The notes: generated by a model not told the origin, from the letters alone. A DNA stretch of 64,000 nucleotides from Paenibacillus tengchongensis (GCF_008973665.1 NZ_WACP01000016.1:62001-126000), one strand, 5' to 3'. Counted from the stretch's first letter, positions 1 through 7,841 are shown. Numbers and translations are program-made.

Positions 1-15
1 GATATGTTTAAGAAA

Positions 16-264
16 TTAGAATACTTGAACGACTTCTTCCACGCCTTCCACTTCTTCGAAAAGGGCGCGCTCGATACCGGCCTTCAGCGTGATGGTGGAG
101 CTTGGGCAGCTGCCGCAGGCACCCATCAGTTTCAGCTTAACGATACCGTCTTCTACATCGACGAGTTCTACGTCGCCGCCGTCGCGTTGCAGGAACGGAC
201 GAAGTTTATCAAGAACTTCCAGTACTTCATCGTACATGGTTGCGCTTTGTGTATTCTCACTCAT
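16..264 (-). CDS. yutI: NifU-like Fe-S scaffold/carrier protein (YutI family)
   Basis: An 82-residue protein consisting of the NifU C-terminal domain alone. It carries the cluster-binding C-x-x-C pair (GACGSCPSS, Cys50 and Cys53) preceded by the conserved FLQRDGGDVELV stretch. Family knowledge: such proteins bind and hand over [4Fe-4S] clusters in the cytosol, as assembly scaffold or carrier. A GGAGTG ribosome site lies just upstream of the ATG. The next genes, yuzB and yutJ, are neighbours of yutI in Bacillus subtilis too, which supports the assignment. Length matches stand-alone Nfu domains. The exact role (scaffold versus carrier) is inferred. Confidence 0.9.
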   Translation of the reverse strand: MSENTQSATMYDEVLEVLDKLRPFLQRDGGDVELVDVEDGIVKLKLMGACGSCPSSTITLKAGIERALFEEVEGVEEVVQVF

Positions 265-347
265 TTCTCATTCACTCCTTTCGTACGTTTATTATAGTAC
301 AAAAAGCTAAAAAATAAAATGGTTCACACCAATATGGGGAGATCATT

Positions 348-602
348 ATGAGACCAATCATTGAATTTTGTGCCAGCAATCTGGGCTCCGGCACGCTGCA
401 GCTCAAAGAGAAGCTGGAGCAGAACCCGGAATATGATGTCGTAGAATACGGCTGTCTGAATAATTGCGGCGAGTGCTATTTGCGGCCGTTCGCCATGGTG
501 GACGGCGAGATCATTGCCGCCGAGACTCCGGAAGAGCTGGAGGAAGCGATTGCCGCCTATATCAAGGAGCAGGAGGCTTGGGACAGCCTCGAGATCGATT
601 AG
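348..602 (+). CDS. yuzB: YuzB family protein (DUF1450)
   Basis: An 84-residue protein with the DUF1450 pattern: a single Cys near the N-terminus (IIEFCASN) and a CLNNCGECY cluster around residues 36-44, then an acidic C-terminus. The Cys spacing suggests metal or Fe-S binding, but no function has been established that I know of. It is transcribed divergently from the NifU-like gene and convergently to yutJ, the same gene set as in Bacillus. A GGGGAGA ribosome site precedes the ATG. A strong intrinsic terminator follows the stop codon at once. Confidence 0.85.
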   Translation: MRPIIEFCASNLGSGTLQLKEKLEQNPEYDVVEYGCLNNCGECYLRPFAMVDGEIIAAETPEELEEAIAAYIKEQEAWDSLEID

Positions 603-652
603 ACAGCAGAAGGCGCCGCAATGGCTTAACAGCCGTTGCGGCGCCTTCTGTC
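603..652 (+). terminator. Intrinsic terminator after yuzB
   Basis: A perfect stem (AGAAGGCGCCGCAA paired with TTGCGGCGCCTTCT, with a short loop) followed by a T-containing tail directly after the yuzB stop codon. Its near symmetry may let it work in both directions between convergent yuzB and yutJ. Confidence 0.8.
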
Positions 653-657
653 TGTTT

Positions 658-777
658 GGGGTCCCCGCAAGTACCTGAGTCAGCTTCAGCGTATTGGCCT
701 CACTTTGTGGGGCTGATGGTCGGGGTCCCCGCAAAGTACCTGAGTCAGCTTCAGCGTATAGACTTCACTTTGTGGGG
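658..777. repeat. Tandem pair of about 55-bp hairpin repeats
   Basis: Two near-identical units (658-712 and 722-777) start with GGGGTCCCCGCAA and end with CACTTTGTGGGG. Each unit folds on itself, CCCCGCAAAGT pairing with ACTTTGTGGGG. The second is followed by AATTTTTTT, so it could terminate transcription. The units differ by one A near the start and a few bases in the middle. They look like a dispersed REP-type element of the host genome; that is my impression from memory, not a search result. Confidence 0.6.
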
Positions 778-784
778 AATTTTT

Positions 785-1846
785 TTACCCGTAATGCCGC
801 TTAGACATCCACAGCACGCCGCTCTTCAGTAACCGGGGGACACGGCCCATCACTGTCCGCTTGCCCATTAAGCCAAAGCCAGAATTCTTGCCGAGCGAGC
901 CGAGCGTCCCCTTCAGCTTGATGGCATGAAGCCGCGGCGTCTCCCCGCGCCAAAGCGCTTTCAAAATATGCGCCACCTGCTCCCCCTGAGCTTCCGCCGC
1001 TTGGGCGCTCGGCGCAAAGGGAAGGCTGGCACAGTCCCCGATAACATAAACTTCGGGATAATCGGGCAGATTGTAATACTGGCCGACGATTAGCCGGCCG
1101 CCGCGGTCCTTCGGCAGCTCCAGCTGCTGCACGGCCTTCACCGGCTGAATACCGGCCGTCCATACCGTCACATCGCCGGGAACCGCCTCGTTGCCGTTGA
1201 ACACTGCATCCGGCTCCACATGGGAAACGGACACATGCCCTACCGTCTGCACATGATGTTCGCTGAACCATTCTTCGACATACCGGGACAGCTTGGCCGG
1301 AAACGCGGACAATACGCGTTCTCCCCGGTCGAGAATGGTGATGTTCAGATCAGGGCGGCTTTCCCGCAGCTCGGCGGCGATTTCCACGCCGCTCAGCCCG
1401 CCACCGACGATATTGACCGTCCCGTACGGCTTCACGTCGTTCAGCCGGCGGTAGGTTTCCCGCGTGCTGGCCATGCTCTGGATGCTGCATGTGTACAGCT
1501 CGGCACCGGGGATGCTGTGGTAGTTGTCCGTGCAGCCGAGGGCAATGGCCAGCATATCATAAGGCACTGGTTCGCCCGAGGTCAGCAGGACCAGCCGGCC
1601 CTCCAGGTCAATGGCTCCGACTTCGCCGTAGAGGACGCGGAGCCGGGGATGGGAAGGGAAGGAGATGCGCAGTTCATGTTCCGCCGCCGTCCCGGCGGCC
1701 AGTGCGTAATACTCCGTCTTGATGCCCTGGAACGGCATCCGGTCAACTAATACAATTTCCACATCATGGGGGAGATGGCTATCCAGCAATTTCTGAATAA
1801 GGGCAAGGCCGCCGTAGCCGCCGCCGAGCACGAGCAATGTTCTCAT
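785..1846 (-). CDS. yutJ: NAD(P)/FAD-dependent oxidoreductase, type II NADH dehydrogenase-like (YutJ)
   Basis: A 353-residue flavoprotein of the pyridine nucleotide-disulfide/NDH-2 superfamily. The N-terminal FAD-binding Rossmann motif is LVLGGGYGGLA (residues 5-15), a second dinucleotide-binding motif is VNIVGGGLSGVEIAAEL near residue 145-160, and the late FAD motif VYVIGDCASLPF lies near residue 272. It probably oxidises NAD(P)H and reduces a quinone or another acceptor at the membrane face. It lacks the long C-terminal membrane-anchoring helix of classical Ndh. Its place beside yuzB and yutI matches Bacillus. Confidence 0.85.
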   Translation of the reverse strand: MRTLLVLGGGYGGLALIQKLLDSHLPHDVEIVLVDRMPFQGIKTEYYALAAGTAAEHELRISFPSHPRLRVLYGEVGAIDLEGRLVLLTSGEPVPYDMLAIALGCTDNYHSIPGAELYTCSIQSMASTRETYRRLNDVKPYGTVNIVGGGLSGVEIAAELRESRPDLNITILDRGERVLSAFPAKLSRYVEEWFSEHHVQTVGHVSVSHVEPDAVFNGNEAVPGDVTVWTAGIQPVKAVQQLELPKDRGGRLIVGQYYNLPDYPEVYVIGDCASLPFAPSAQAAEAQGEQVAHILKALWRGETPRLHAIKLKGTLGSLGKNSGFGLMGKRTVMGRVPRLLKSGVLWMSKRHYG

Positions 1847-1894
1847 AAGACCGATCTTCCTTTCCGATTATGGCTTTAGGAACAGGCGAGCTGG

Positions 1895-3001
1895 CTATTC
1901 GTAAACTTTAATCTCGTTATAGAAAGTATCGCGTTCAACCGGTATTTTACCGGCGCCCTTGACCAGCCAGATCAGCTCATCGCGGGTGAGTCCTTCCGGT
2001 GTGAGCGCTCCGGCCGCGTGGCTGATCCGCTCCTTGAGGATGGTTCCGTGCACATCGGATGCGCCGAAGCTAAGCGCCACCTGGGTCAGCTGGGGGCCGA
2101 TATTGATGAAATATGCTTTAATGTGATCGAAGTTATCCAGCATCAGGCGGCTGACCGCTATGGTCTTCAGATCTTCAAAAGCGGAGTTGCGGCGCATAAT
2201 GCCCGCGTTCTTGTTCTTCGGCTGCATCGACAGCGGAATGAACACCATGAAGCCGCCGGTCTCGTCCTGCAGGTCGCGGATTTGCAGCATATGGCGGACC
2301 CGGTCCTCACGCGATTCAATCGAGCCGTACAGCATGGTGGTATGAGTCTTCATCCCGAGCTGGTGGGCGACCCGGTGCACCTCCAAATATTCGGCGACGC
2401 CGGCTTTGTCGACATGCATTTTTTTGCGGTAATGGTCGGACAGGATTTCTGCCCCGCCGCCGGTCAGGCTCTGGAGTCCCGCCGCGCGCAGCGCTTCCAG
2501 CACTTCGCGGATACTGAGCCCGCTGATCCGGGTGAAGAAGTCAATCTCAGCTGCTGTATACGCCTTCAGCGTCACTTCAGGGAAAGCTTCGTTTAGCGCT
2601 CTCAGGGAATCAACATAATATTGAAAGGGCACCTTATCATTATGGCCGCCGACGATATGGAACTCGCGTACGCCCGGATGAATATGCTGCTTCACATAAT
2701 CGACCATTTCCTGGCCGGAAAGCGTATAGGCGCCTTCTTCCCCGGCATCCTTGCGGAAATTGCAGAATGCGCAGCGGGATTCGCATACATTGGTGAAGTA
2801 CAAGCTCATATTCTCAATAAAATACACCTTATCGCCGTTCTTGCGCCGGTTCACCTCATCGGCCAGCTGGCCGATGGTCAGCAGATCGTTGCTCTCATAT
2901 AAATAAACGCCGTCCTCTAGATTTAACCGTTCGCCGCCGCGAACCTTCTCAATAATACTCGCCATTCTGGTATCGGTGTGGGGCGTGATGAGTGTAGACA
3001 T
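1895..3001 (-). CDS. mqnE: Aminofutalosine synthase MqnE (radical SAM)
   Basis: A 368-residue radical SAM enzyme with the cluster motif C-x3-C-x2-C at Cys73, Cys77 and Cys80 (CESRCAFC). The downstream segments EFHIVGGHND and LTGGGAEIL are typical of the MqnE/MqnC pair; the HIVGG and ISGLSIREVLEALRAAG wording fits MqnE. It joins the enolpyruvyl benzoate product of MqnA to the adenosyl radical, giving aminofutalosine in the futalosine route to menaquinone. A good ribosome site (AGGAGG) precedes the ATG. It is probably transcribed from its own promoter upstream. Confusion with MqnC is the main alternative. Confidence 0.88.
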   Translation of the reverse strand: MSTLITPHTDTRMASIIEKVRGGERLNLEDGVYLYESNDLLTIGQLADEVNRRKNGDKVYFIENMSLYFTNVCESRCAFCNFRKDAGEEGAYTLSGQEMVDYVKQHIHPGVREFHIVGGHNDKVPFQYYVDSLRALNEAFPEVTLKAYTAAEIDFFTRISGLSIREVLEALRAAGLQSLTGGGAEILSDHYRKKMHVDKAGVAEYLEVHRVAHQLGMKTHTTMLYGSIESREDRVRHMLQIRDLQDETGGFMVFIPLSMQPKNKNAGIMRRNSAFEDLKTIAVSRLMLDNFDHIKAYFINIGPQLTQVALSFGASDVHGTILKERISHAAGALTPEGLTRDELIWLVKGAGKIPVERDTFYNEIKVYE

Positions 3002-3634
3002 AGAAATTCCTCCTGGGGGTTAGCGAGGCAATAGCACCCGCGAGAATGTTCCGGCAACAATCGCCGCCGTCAGTATAAAATAATTAGGGCGGCAGGAGCC
3101 TCCGTGACAATTTTCCGAATTTTTACCTCTGTCGCATCCTATATTATAACCCTCCCGTCACAGGTGAGCAACCGCCGCCGGAGGGTTAACAGGAAGAGGA
3201 AAATTGGCATGACCTCTTGCCGGACGGTGCAGTTATGACTTGAGGGCGGCGGAAGAGTGGAGTATACTTAATGCTATACGGCTTAATTTTATATAGAAGG
3301 TAACTTTTATCCTGAAGGGCAGTTGTATGGCACACTGGAGTCGAACGGCTGCCGGTAGCTGCAGCGGAGTGGCTTCGGGGATACAGTTGCAGAAACAGCC
3401 ATAGCCAATTAGCGGGAAAAACTCCCTCTAGTTCTTATGTTCTTTTCGGTTTATGAATATAGTGGTAATAACTCCTCCTAATTTCACAGAAACGGCTGGA
3501 TGGTCGCAACTTTGTTAAATTAGAGGCAGGAAACCACTAATCCGCTAAAATTAGCCTAGCGGCTAAATTTAGAGGTATAAAATCCCTTTGTTTTGTTGAC
3601 AAGGTCCCACCACTTATTTCGAGGAGGTATTCTC
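3002..3634. other. Gene-free interval between mqnE and the Fe-S carrier gene
   Basis: No convincing gene in about 630 bp. It holds the mqnE promoter on the minus strand, an AACCCTCC...GGAGGGTT inverted repeat at about 3150-3188, and an AAATTAGCC/GGCTAAATTT inverted repeat at 3548-3570 just before a TATAAA box, a possible promoter-operator for the Fe-S carrier gene. The middle (3240-3530) looks like non-coding filler. Confidence 0.5.
3143..3171 (-). promoter_or_regulatory. Putative sigma-A promoter of mqnE
   Basis: On the minus strand, TTGCTC (3171-3166) and a perfect TATAAT (3148-3143) are separated by 17 bp, about 140 bp upstream of the mqnE start. Confidence 0.5.
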
Positions 3635-3994
3635 ATGATTAATATTACCGAAACAGCAGCGGAGCAAATTAAAGAAATGCTGGCGCAGCAGGAAGTTCCC
3701 AATATGTTCTTGCGTCTGGGTGTAACGGCGGGCGGCTGCAGCGGCTTCTCGTACGCCATGGGCTTTGACGACAACGAAACCGAGCAGGATGTGTACATGG
3801 ATGTGCAGGGTGTGAAGGTGGTTGTAACCAAGGACGATATCCGTTACCTGAACGGACTGGAGATCGACTTCGAAGAATCCGGCATGACGGGCGGGTTCAC
3901 CATCCATAATCCGAATGCAACAGTAACATGTGGATGCGGGTCGTCGTTCCGTACGAAGGAAGAAGCGGGGAATCCAAGCGCGGAGCCTTGCTAA
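3635..3994 (+). CDS. erpA: A-type iron-sulfur cluster carrier (HesB/IscA/ErpA family, YutM-like)
   Basis: A 119-residue A-type carrier with the three conserved cysteines Cys35 (GGCSGF), Cys99 and Cys101 (TCGCGSSF). It delivers Fe-S clusters to apo-proteins in the cytosol. I chose ATG 3635 because GAGGAGG sits 8 bp upstream; an upstream in-frame TTG adds an unlikely extension. The last 32 codons (Phe88 to Cys119) are part of the 99-bp prophage attachment repeat, so the C-terminus, including Cys99 and Cys101, may now be phage-derived, yet the reading frame is intact. The other copy at attR differs by one synonymous base. Confidence 0.92.
   Translation: MINITETAAEQIKEMLAQQEVPNMFLRLGVTAGGCSGFSYAMGFDDNETEQDVYMDVQGVKVVVTKDDIRYLNGLEIDFEESGMTGGFTIHNPNATVTCGCGSSFRTKEEAGNPSAEPC
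3896..3994 (+). repeat. attL: 99-bp core repeat in the Fe-S carrier gene 3' end
   Basis: The segment from codon Phe88 to the stop codon recurs at 40064-40162 in direct orientation with one mismatch (A3976 versus G40144, CCA/CCG, both Pro). The repeat ends at the stop codon and begins at a codon boundary. This is the signature of site-specific integration into a gene end with restoration of the open reading frame. Confidence 0.93.
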
Positions 3995-4020
3995 GAGGCG
4001 ATATATCGCGGTTTTTCCTC

Positions 4021-4157
4021 CGTTGATCTGAACGGAAGCCGATACGCCAGCTACCCGCTAACGGCCGTTTGGGATTGCGGATTACACGGTGAAATTGAGC
4101 GTTAACAACCCCGGATACGGAACGTTAACAACCCTAGAATACGCGTTTCAGGGTTGT
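4021..4157 (+). promoter_or_regulatory. Putative integrase arm-type sites, left arm
   Basis: Between attL and the integrase gene lie CGTTGATCTGA (4021-4031), two copies of GTTAACAACC (4101-4110 and 4124-4133) and an inverted partner AGGGTTGT (4150-4157) pairing with ACAACCCT (4128-4135). The right arm near attR repeats CGTTGATCTGA (40019-40029) and TTAACAACC (39992-40000). Short sequences shared by both prophage ends are typical integrase arm-binding sites; binding itself is inferred. Confidence 0.55.
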
Positions 4158-4215
4158 GGATTACGGCCTCTACTGCGCTATAGTCACGATGACTATTACG
4201 TATTGGAGGTCGTTT

Positions 4216-5256
4216 TTGTTGGCGCTGAATAAGAAAACGCGTAAGGTTCCGAACGGGGCGCGCACACTACAGGGTAAGCCGGACATATCGCTGGAGCAGG
4301 CGATTGTATTCGCGACTGCCGCTAAGAAGGCGGAGGGGCTACGCGGTCGAACGCTGAAAGATTACGAGAAGCATTACGGGTACTTTATGAATTGGCTGCG
4401 AGATAAGCACCCGGAAATAGTGAACGTAAGCGATCTGTCGCCGGGAATTATCCGGGATCATGTCTCGTATATGAAATACGATCAGCAGCGCTATGAGGGA
4501 CACAAGAATATTAACGTGGGAAATCAGCGGATAGGTCTAGCGGACACGACGGTTAATATCCGGCTGCGCACGTTGAAGGCGATTTTTAATCAACTCGAAC
4601 GCGATGACCTTATCGACGATAATCCGTTAGCTAAAGTGAAGCTGCTGCGTCAAGATGTCGATCTTACGAACTGCTTGACAGACGAAGAGGTAAAGGCGAT
4701 ACTAGCGCAACCGGACCGAAGGGATTTCGTGGGGTTTCGGGATTTTGTGGGCATTATTTTGATGCTGGATTCCGGCCTTCGCATCTCTGAAATGTTGAAT
4801 TTACGGGTGTCCTATATCGACTTTCAGACGCGCTTCATCGTTTTGCCGGCTGAGATGAACAAGAACAGAAAACCGAGAATGGTTCCTATATCCGGGCACT
4901 CTGCAAAACTACTGCTACAGCTTATCGAAGAGAACCGCCAGTTCTTCACGACGGACCGCATATTCATGTCATCGTTCGGAGAGCCGTTGGCCGCGAATAA
5001 CTATACGAAGCGCCTCAAGTATTACGGAGAAAAGGCGGGCATATCCGGTAAGAAGATGACCGCACACGTCTACCGGCATACTTGGGCACGCGGAATGATT
5101 CTTAACGGAGCCGATCCGTTTACTTTGCAGAAAATGGGCGGATGGTCTGATATTCGCACGATGCGGCGCTACATACAGATGGATACGCAAGATGTACGTA
5201 AGAGCCACGATGAAAACTCGCCGCTAAGCCGGTTCATAAAGAAACGAAATAATTAA
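4216..5256 (+). CDS. int: Phage integrase (tyrosine recombinase)
   Basis: A 346-residue tyrosine recombinase. An N-terminal SAM-like core-binding domain (about residues 25-135) precedes the catalytic domain with Arg189 (SGLRISE), His284-x-x-Arg287 (HVYRHTWAR), Trp310 (GGWSD, in the usual His/Trp position) and the nucleophile Tyr319 (RRYIQM). I chose TTG 4216 because GGAGG lies 6 bp upstream; earlier in-frame codons have no ribosome site. Its position beside attL and the flanking repeated arm sites make it the enzyme that integrates and, with a helper, excises this prophage. It is followed by a strong terminator. Confidence 0.93.
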   Translation: MLALNKKTRKVPNGARTLQGKPDISLEQAIVFATAAKKAEGLRGRTLKDYEKHYGYFMNWLRDKHPEIVNVSDLSPGIIRDHVSYMKYDQQRYEGHKNINVGNQRIGLADTTVNIRLRTLKAIFNQLERDDLIDDNPLAKVKLLRQDVDLTNCLTDEEVKAILAQPDRRDFVGFRDFVGIILMLDSGLRISEMLNLRVSYIDFQTRFIVLPAEMNKNRKPRMVPISGHSAKLLLQLIEENRQFFTTDRIFMSSFGEPLAANNYTKRLKYYGEKAGISGKKMTAHVYRHTWARGMILNGADPFTLQKMGGWSDIRTMRRYIQMDTQDVRKSHDENSPLSRFIKKRNN

Positions 5257-5306
5257 AAGAAATAGGACAAGCAGTTTTATGCAGACAGCTTGTCCTATTT
5301 CTTTTC
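5257..5306 (+). terminator. Intrinsic terminator after the integrase
   Basis: A 15-bp perfect stem (AGAAATAGGACAAGC with GCTTGTCCTATTTCT) and a TTTT tail directly after the integrase stop codon. Confidence 0.85.
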
Positions 5307-5391
5307 ACATAAGAGACATGCACATAGCTGTAGAACACGACTCATACTGCTCTAAACATTTCCAATTGAATCAATCTTTTAATGCGACTAA

Positions 5392-6543
5392 TTAAAAACT
5401 AACTGTTAACCCTAGATTATCTTCGAAATACGATATTACATTTTCATCCCAGATTTCAATTTTTAGCTCAACTTCAGAGGTGATTTGTTCAAGCTTCACA
5501 GCTCGCATTAGAAATTTATCTGAAATATCTTGCAAGTCACCGTGATCTCCAGGAATGGCGATTACAAAGTGGACCGGAACTCCTTCTGCATGCTTATAAC
5601 TGTGAATTAAAACACGTATCTCAGACAAGGTTTCATTGAACTCTTCTAGTGTAATTTCTTTTACAATGAGTAATTTTTGATAAAACTGTTTATTTGGAGT
5701 AAATATATAGTACGGTGAATAACTTGAGGGTGGGTATTGAAGGTTTATCATAGAAGAATCACTTCCGTCTTCTTCTTCACTTTCTCCATCACTTTCTTCT
5801 GAAGTTATTTCCCAGCCAATTCCTCTATAAGAGCTGATAAATGAGGCACCCAGCAACTCTAATACTTTTTCTAGCCTATCTGTTATCTCTGGAGGATCAG
5901 TTTGTATTTGACGATCTTTGTGCACTGTTTCTTGGAGTAAATGCTTTAGTTTCTCGTTCTCACTGGTGAGCTTATCGATCTCTTTTTTATAACTCAACAT
6001 TAATGTAGCGTATTCCTCACTACTTTGAACTGCCTTACCTGATACCCAACCATAGAGGTTTTTATCTTTGGTAAGCTCATTCAGAGTCTGCATTATTGCT
6101 ATCTGTATGTCCTTAGTATCCTCGAAAAATTGAGATACTTTAGATAGTACATTTGACTTGAAATTTTCATATTTTGAAGCATTTTCGATTTCAATAACTG
6201 ATTTTCCGGCTTTTTTAACTTTCTTTTGAAGGGAATCAGAGGAAATTACGACTGCAAATCTAGGTTTATTTAATTCTCCAGCCAAGTCGTACTCCCAATG
6301 CGTATAGCTTTTTCCGGTAGTTTCCTCAATAGAACCGTACCGGCCTCCTAAAATCAGTAGGTACACATCGGATTCTTCGATCCATTTTGTTATTGTATCC
6401 TTTTGAGACTGATCGCCGGAACGAAATAGTTCCATTCCTGCGGGAATATGACCGGACTTAAGAACAGCCTCAACTGCTGCTTGTCTCTCTTCCTGCAGAT
6501 CAGTAAACGTTGAGGAAATAAAAACCTGTAACTTCTTTGACAT
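5392..6543 (-). CDS. DUF4062 domain protein, accessory prophage gene
   Basis: A 383-residue protein whose first 100 residues match the DUF4062 pattern: QVFISSTFTDLQEERQAA at the N-terminus, PAGMELF near residue 35, and a GGRYGS motif near residue 68, a Rossmann-like fold thought to act in signalling or conflict proteins. A predicted coiled coil spans about residues 175-215 and the C-terminal 170 residues are unrecognised. The gene is more A+T-rich than the rest of the prophage, faces left against the integrase, and is not needed for phage growth by position. This fits a lysogenic-conversion or phage-exclusion gene, but that role is inference. A GGGGATGGG ribosome site precedes the ATG. Confidence 0.75.
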   Translation of the reverse strand: MSKKLQVFISSTFTDLQEERQAAVEAVLKSGHIPAGMELFRSGDQSQKDTITKWIEESDVYLLILGGRYGSIEETTGKSYTHWEYDLAGELNKPRFAVVISSDSLQKKVKKAGKSVIEIENASKYENFKSNVLSKVSQFFEDTKDIQIAIMQTLNELTKDKNLYGWVSGKAVQSSEEYATLMLSYKKEIDKLTSENEKLKHLLQETVHKDRQIQTDPPEITDRLEKVLELLGASFISSYRGIGWEITSEESDGESEEEDGSDSSMINLQYPPSSYSPYYIFTPNKQFYQKLLIVKEITLEEFNETLSEIRVLIHSYKHAEGVPVHFVIAIPGDHGDLQDISDKFLMRAVKLEQITSEVELKIEIWDENVISYFEDNLGLTVSF

Positions 6544-6649
6544 ATACCCATCCCCTTTTTAGGATATAAGTAATCCTTCACCACTCTATCTTTATTATTG
6601 TAGCACAGTTCAGGCCTCCCCCTGCGCACAAGAAGGCGTTCTATGTCGT

Positions 6650-6839
6650 TTAGTCTCTGAATATACGTGGTCCTGCAATTTTCTCTATGTATAATTTTTT
6701 GATATCTCGGTACGTATCTTCTTTGGTATAATGATTACTTCCGATGCGCTCAATCTTCGCAAAAAAGCCGGTAGAGAGTGTCTTTTACGTCGTTCTCAGA
6801 CATTTTTTCGATAGCTTCCCGTAAATTCTGGCCTGCCAT
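6650..6839 (-). pseudogene. Small gene broken (or recoded) by a one-base shift at an A6/T6 run
   Basis: From ATG 6839, which has a good GGGAGGTG ribosome site, translation stops after 29 residues at 6750. If one T of the six-T run (A run 6761-6766 on the plus strand) is skipped, the frame stays open to 6650, giving a 62-residue product that starts MAGQNLREAIEK and ends IAGPRIFRD. The continuation reads as normal coding sequence. It could be a recent frameshift mutation, a slippage-recoded gene or a sequencing error in the homopolymer. The product is unrecognised. Confidence 0.5.
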
Positions 6840-6851
6840 TAGCCCACCTCC

Positions 6852-6965
6852 CTATGCAGTAATAACGTAAACTTCACGCATATAGTACGCGCCGGCCACC
6901 TTCACACTAATCGGCGTATACTTCTCGATCGGCCCGCCATACTCCGCACCTATTAACTCGCGTAC
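6852..6965 (-). pseudogene. Coding-like fragment continuing the 64-residue gene in another frame
   Basis: After the stop of the upstream small gene, the minus strand stays open in the next frame and encodes about 37 residues (VRELIGAEYGG..., ending YVITA) without a normal start codon. Its segment ISVKVAGAYYMRE resembles IAVKVRGKYHLRA in the upstream gene, so either a tandem-repeat protein has been split by an indel or two related genes lie end to end. The stop overlaps the leader of the next small gene. Confidence 0.4.
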
Positions 6966-7147
6966 TTAAACGTACACATAGCGCGTAGGTGATACTTTCC
7001 CCGCACCTTAACCGCTATGTCCGAAATGCCTTCGATAACTCCGCTGCCCACGAGTTCATTACCGACAAATATGACGATCGGCAGGCGCTCCATCTGCGCC
7101 GTATACAGTTGAACGTTCGATACCAGCGGCTTCATAAAACGTGTCAT
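6953..7147 (-). CDS. Small phage protein of unknown function
   Basis: A 64-residue protein in the leftward accessory block. It begins MTRFMKPLVSN and contains a GSGVIEGISDIAVKVRG segment whose pattern recurs in the open frame immediately downstream. An AAAGGA ribosome site precedes the ATG. No function recognised. It may be the N-terminal half of a longer two-repeat protein if the stop at 6953 reflects a one-base indel. Confidence 0.55.
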   Translation of the reverse strand: MTRFMKPLVSNVQLYTAQMERLPIVIFVGNELVGSGVIEGISDIAVKVRGKYHLRAMCTFKYAS

Positions 7148-7221
7148 AGCGCAGTCCTTTCGTTATATGCTACGTTAATATTCGCCACGATTCGCGCCAG
7201 TTCCTTCCGGGGAATTGGCGC

Positions 7222-7620
7222 TTATTTGTGCTGGTGGACGGAATTGGCCGTCTCTTTAACCACAACGCCAAACTCCGCAATATACTGCGCCATCCGTGCG
7301 CGCCTCTCATCACGTAGAACATCGCGGGCCACCGCGTATGTCTCCGGATGACCTGCGCCGCCTTTCCGCGTAAATTCAACGTGAATAAGACCGTTCAGCT
7401 CGGCGGTCCGCGTAATCCGTAGGCCCGCGCGGTTCAGCGCTAGGCGGTTCTCGCGTAAATCCTCCGTGATCTTGCGCAGTAAGTACGTGCCGGACGCGAC
7501 GTACATGCGGTTGAGTACGTTCGGCTTGCGCTCAAGATCGTCGAGGCTGCGTTGGACGGACGCCGTGAGTTGCGGGAATAGTATGTAATCGCGTAATAAC
7601 GTATTTTCTTCGTCTGACAT
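7222..7620 (-). CDS. Conserved-looking small phage protein
   Basis: A 132-residue soluble protein, start chosen at ATG 7620 behind GGAGGTG. It reads MSDEENTLLRDYILFPQL, continues with a predicted helical region rich in Arg and Leu, and ends polar. Proteins of this size and shape (a short helical N-terminus, then a GLxIxxT-type turn and a VEFTRKG strand) occur in the lysogeny regions of Bacillales phages, but I cannot name the family. It heads the leftward block of small genes and is divergent from the second recombinase. Confidence 0.65.
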   Translation of the reverse strand: MSDEENTLLRDYILFPQLTASVQRSLDDLERKPNVLNRMYVASGTYLLRKITEDLRENRLALNRAGLRITRTAELNGLIHVEFTRKGGAGHPETYAVARDVLRDERRARMAQYIAEFGVVVKETANSVHQHK

Positions 7621-7841
7621 CGTAGACACCTCCGTTAGTGGGAACGTATGTACGTAATTATACGCTGTATATCCACATTTATTCAAAGGGAATTCTTTCA
7701 ATGCCAAGAACCCATTGTCTGAATACCCGGCCAGAAAGAATATATAATCAAACTCTGGCCGAATACATACATGGATCAATCTCTTTTTCTATTTATAGAT
7801 ATGTGGTAGCCTTTCGGAGACACAATGGGGAGGTTACACAT

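Noticed and set aside
3995..4020. A strong terminator right after attL for the restored Fe-S carrier gene
   Set aside because: GCGATATATCGC followed by GGTTTTT has no proper loop and few G/C pairs; at best it is weak.
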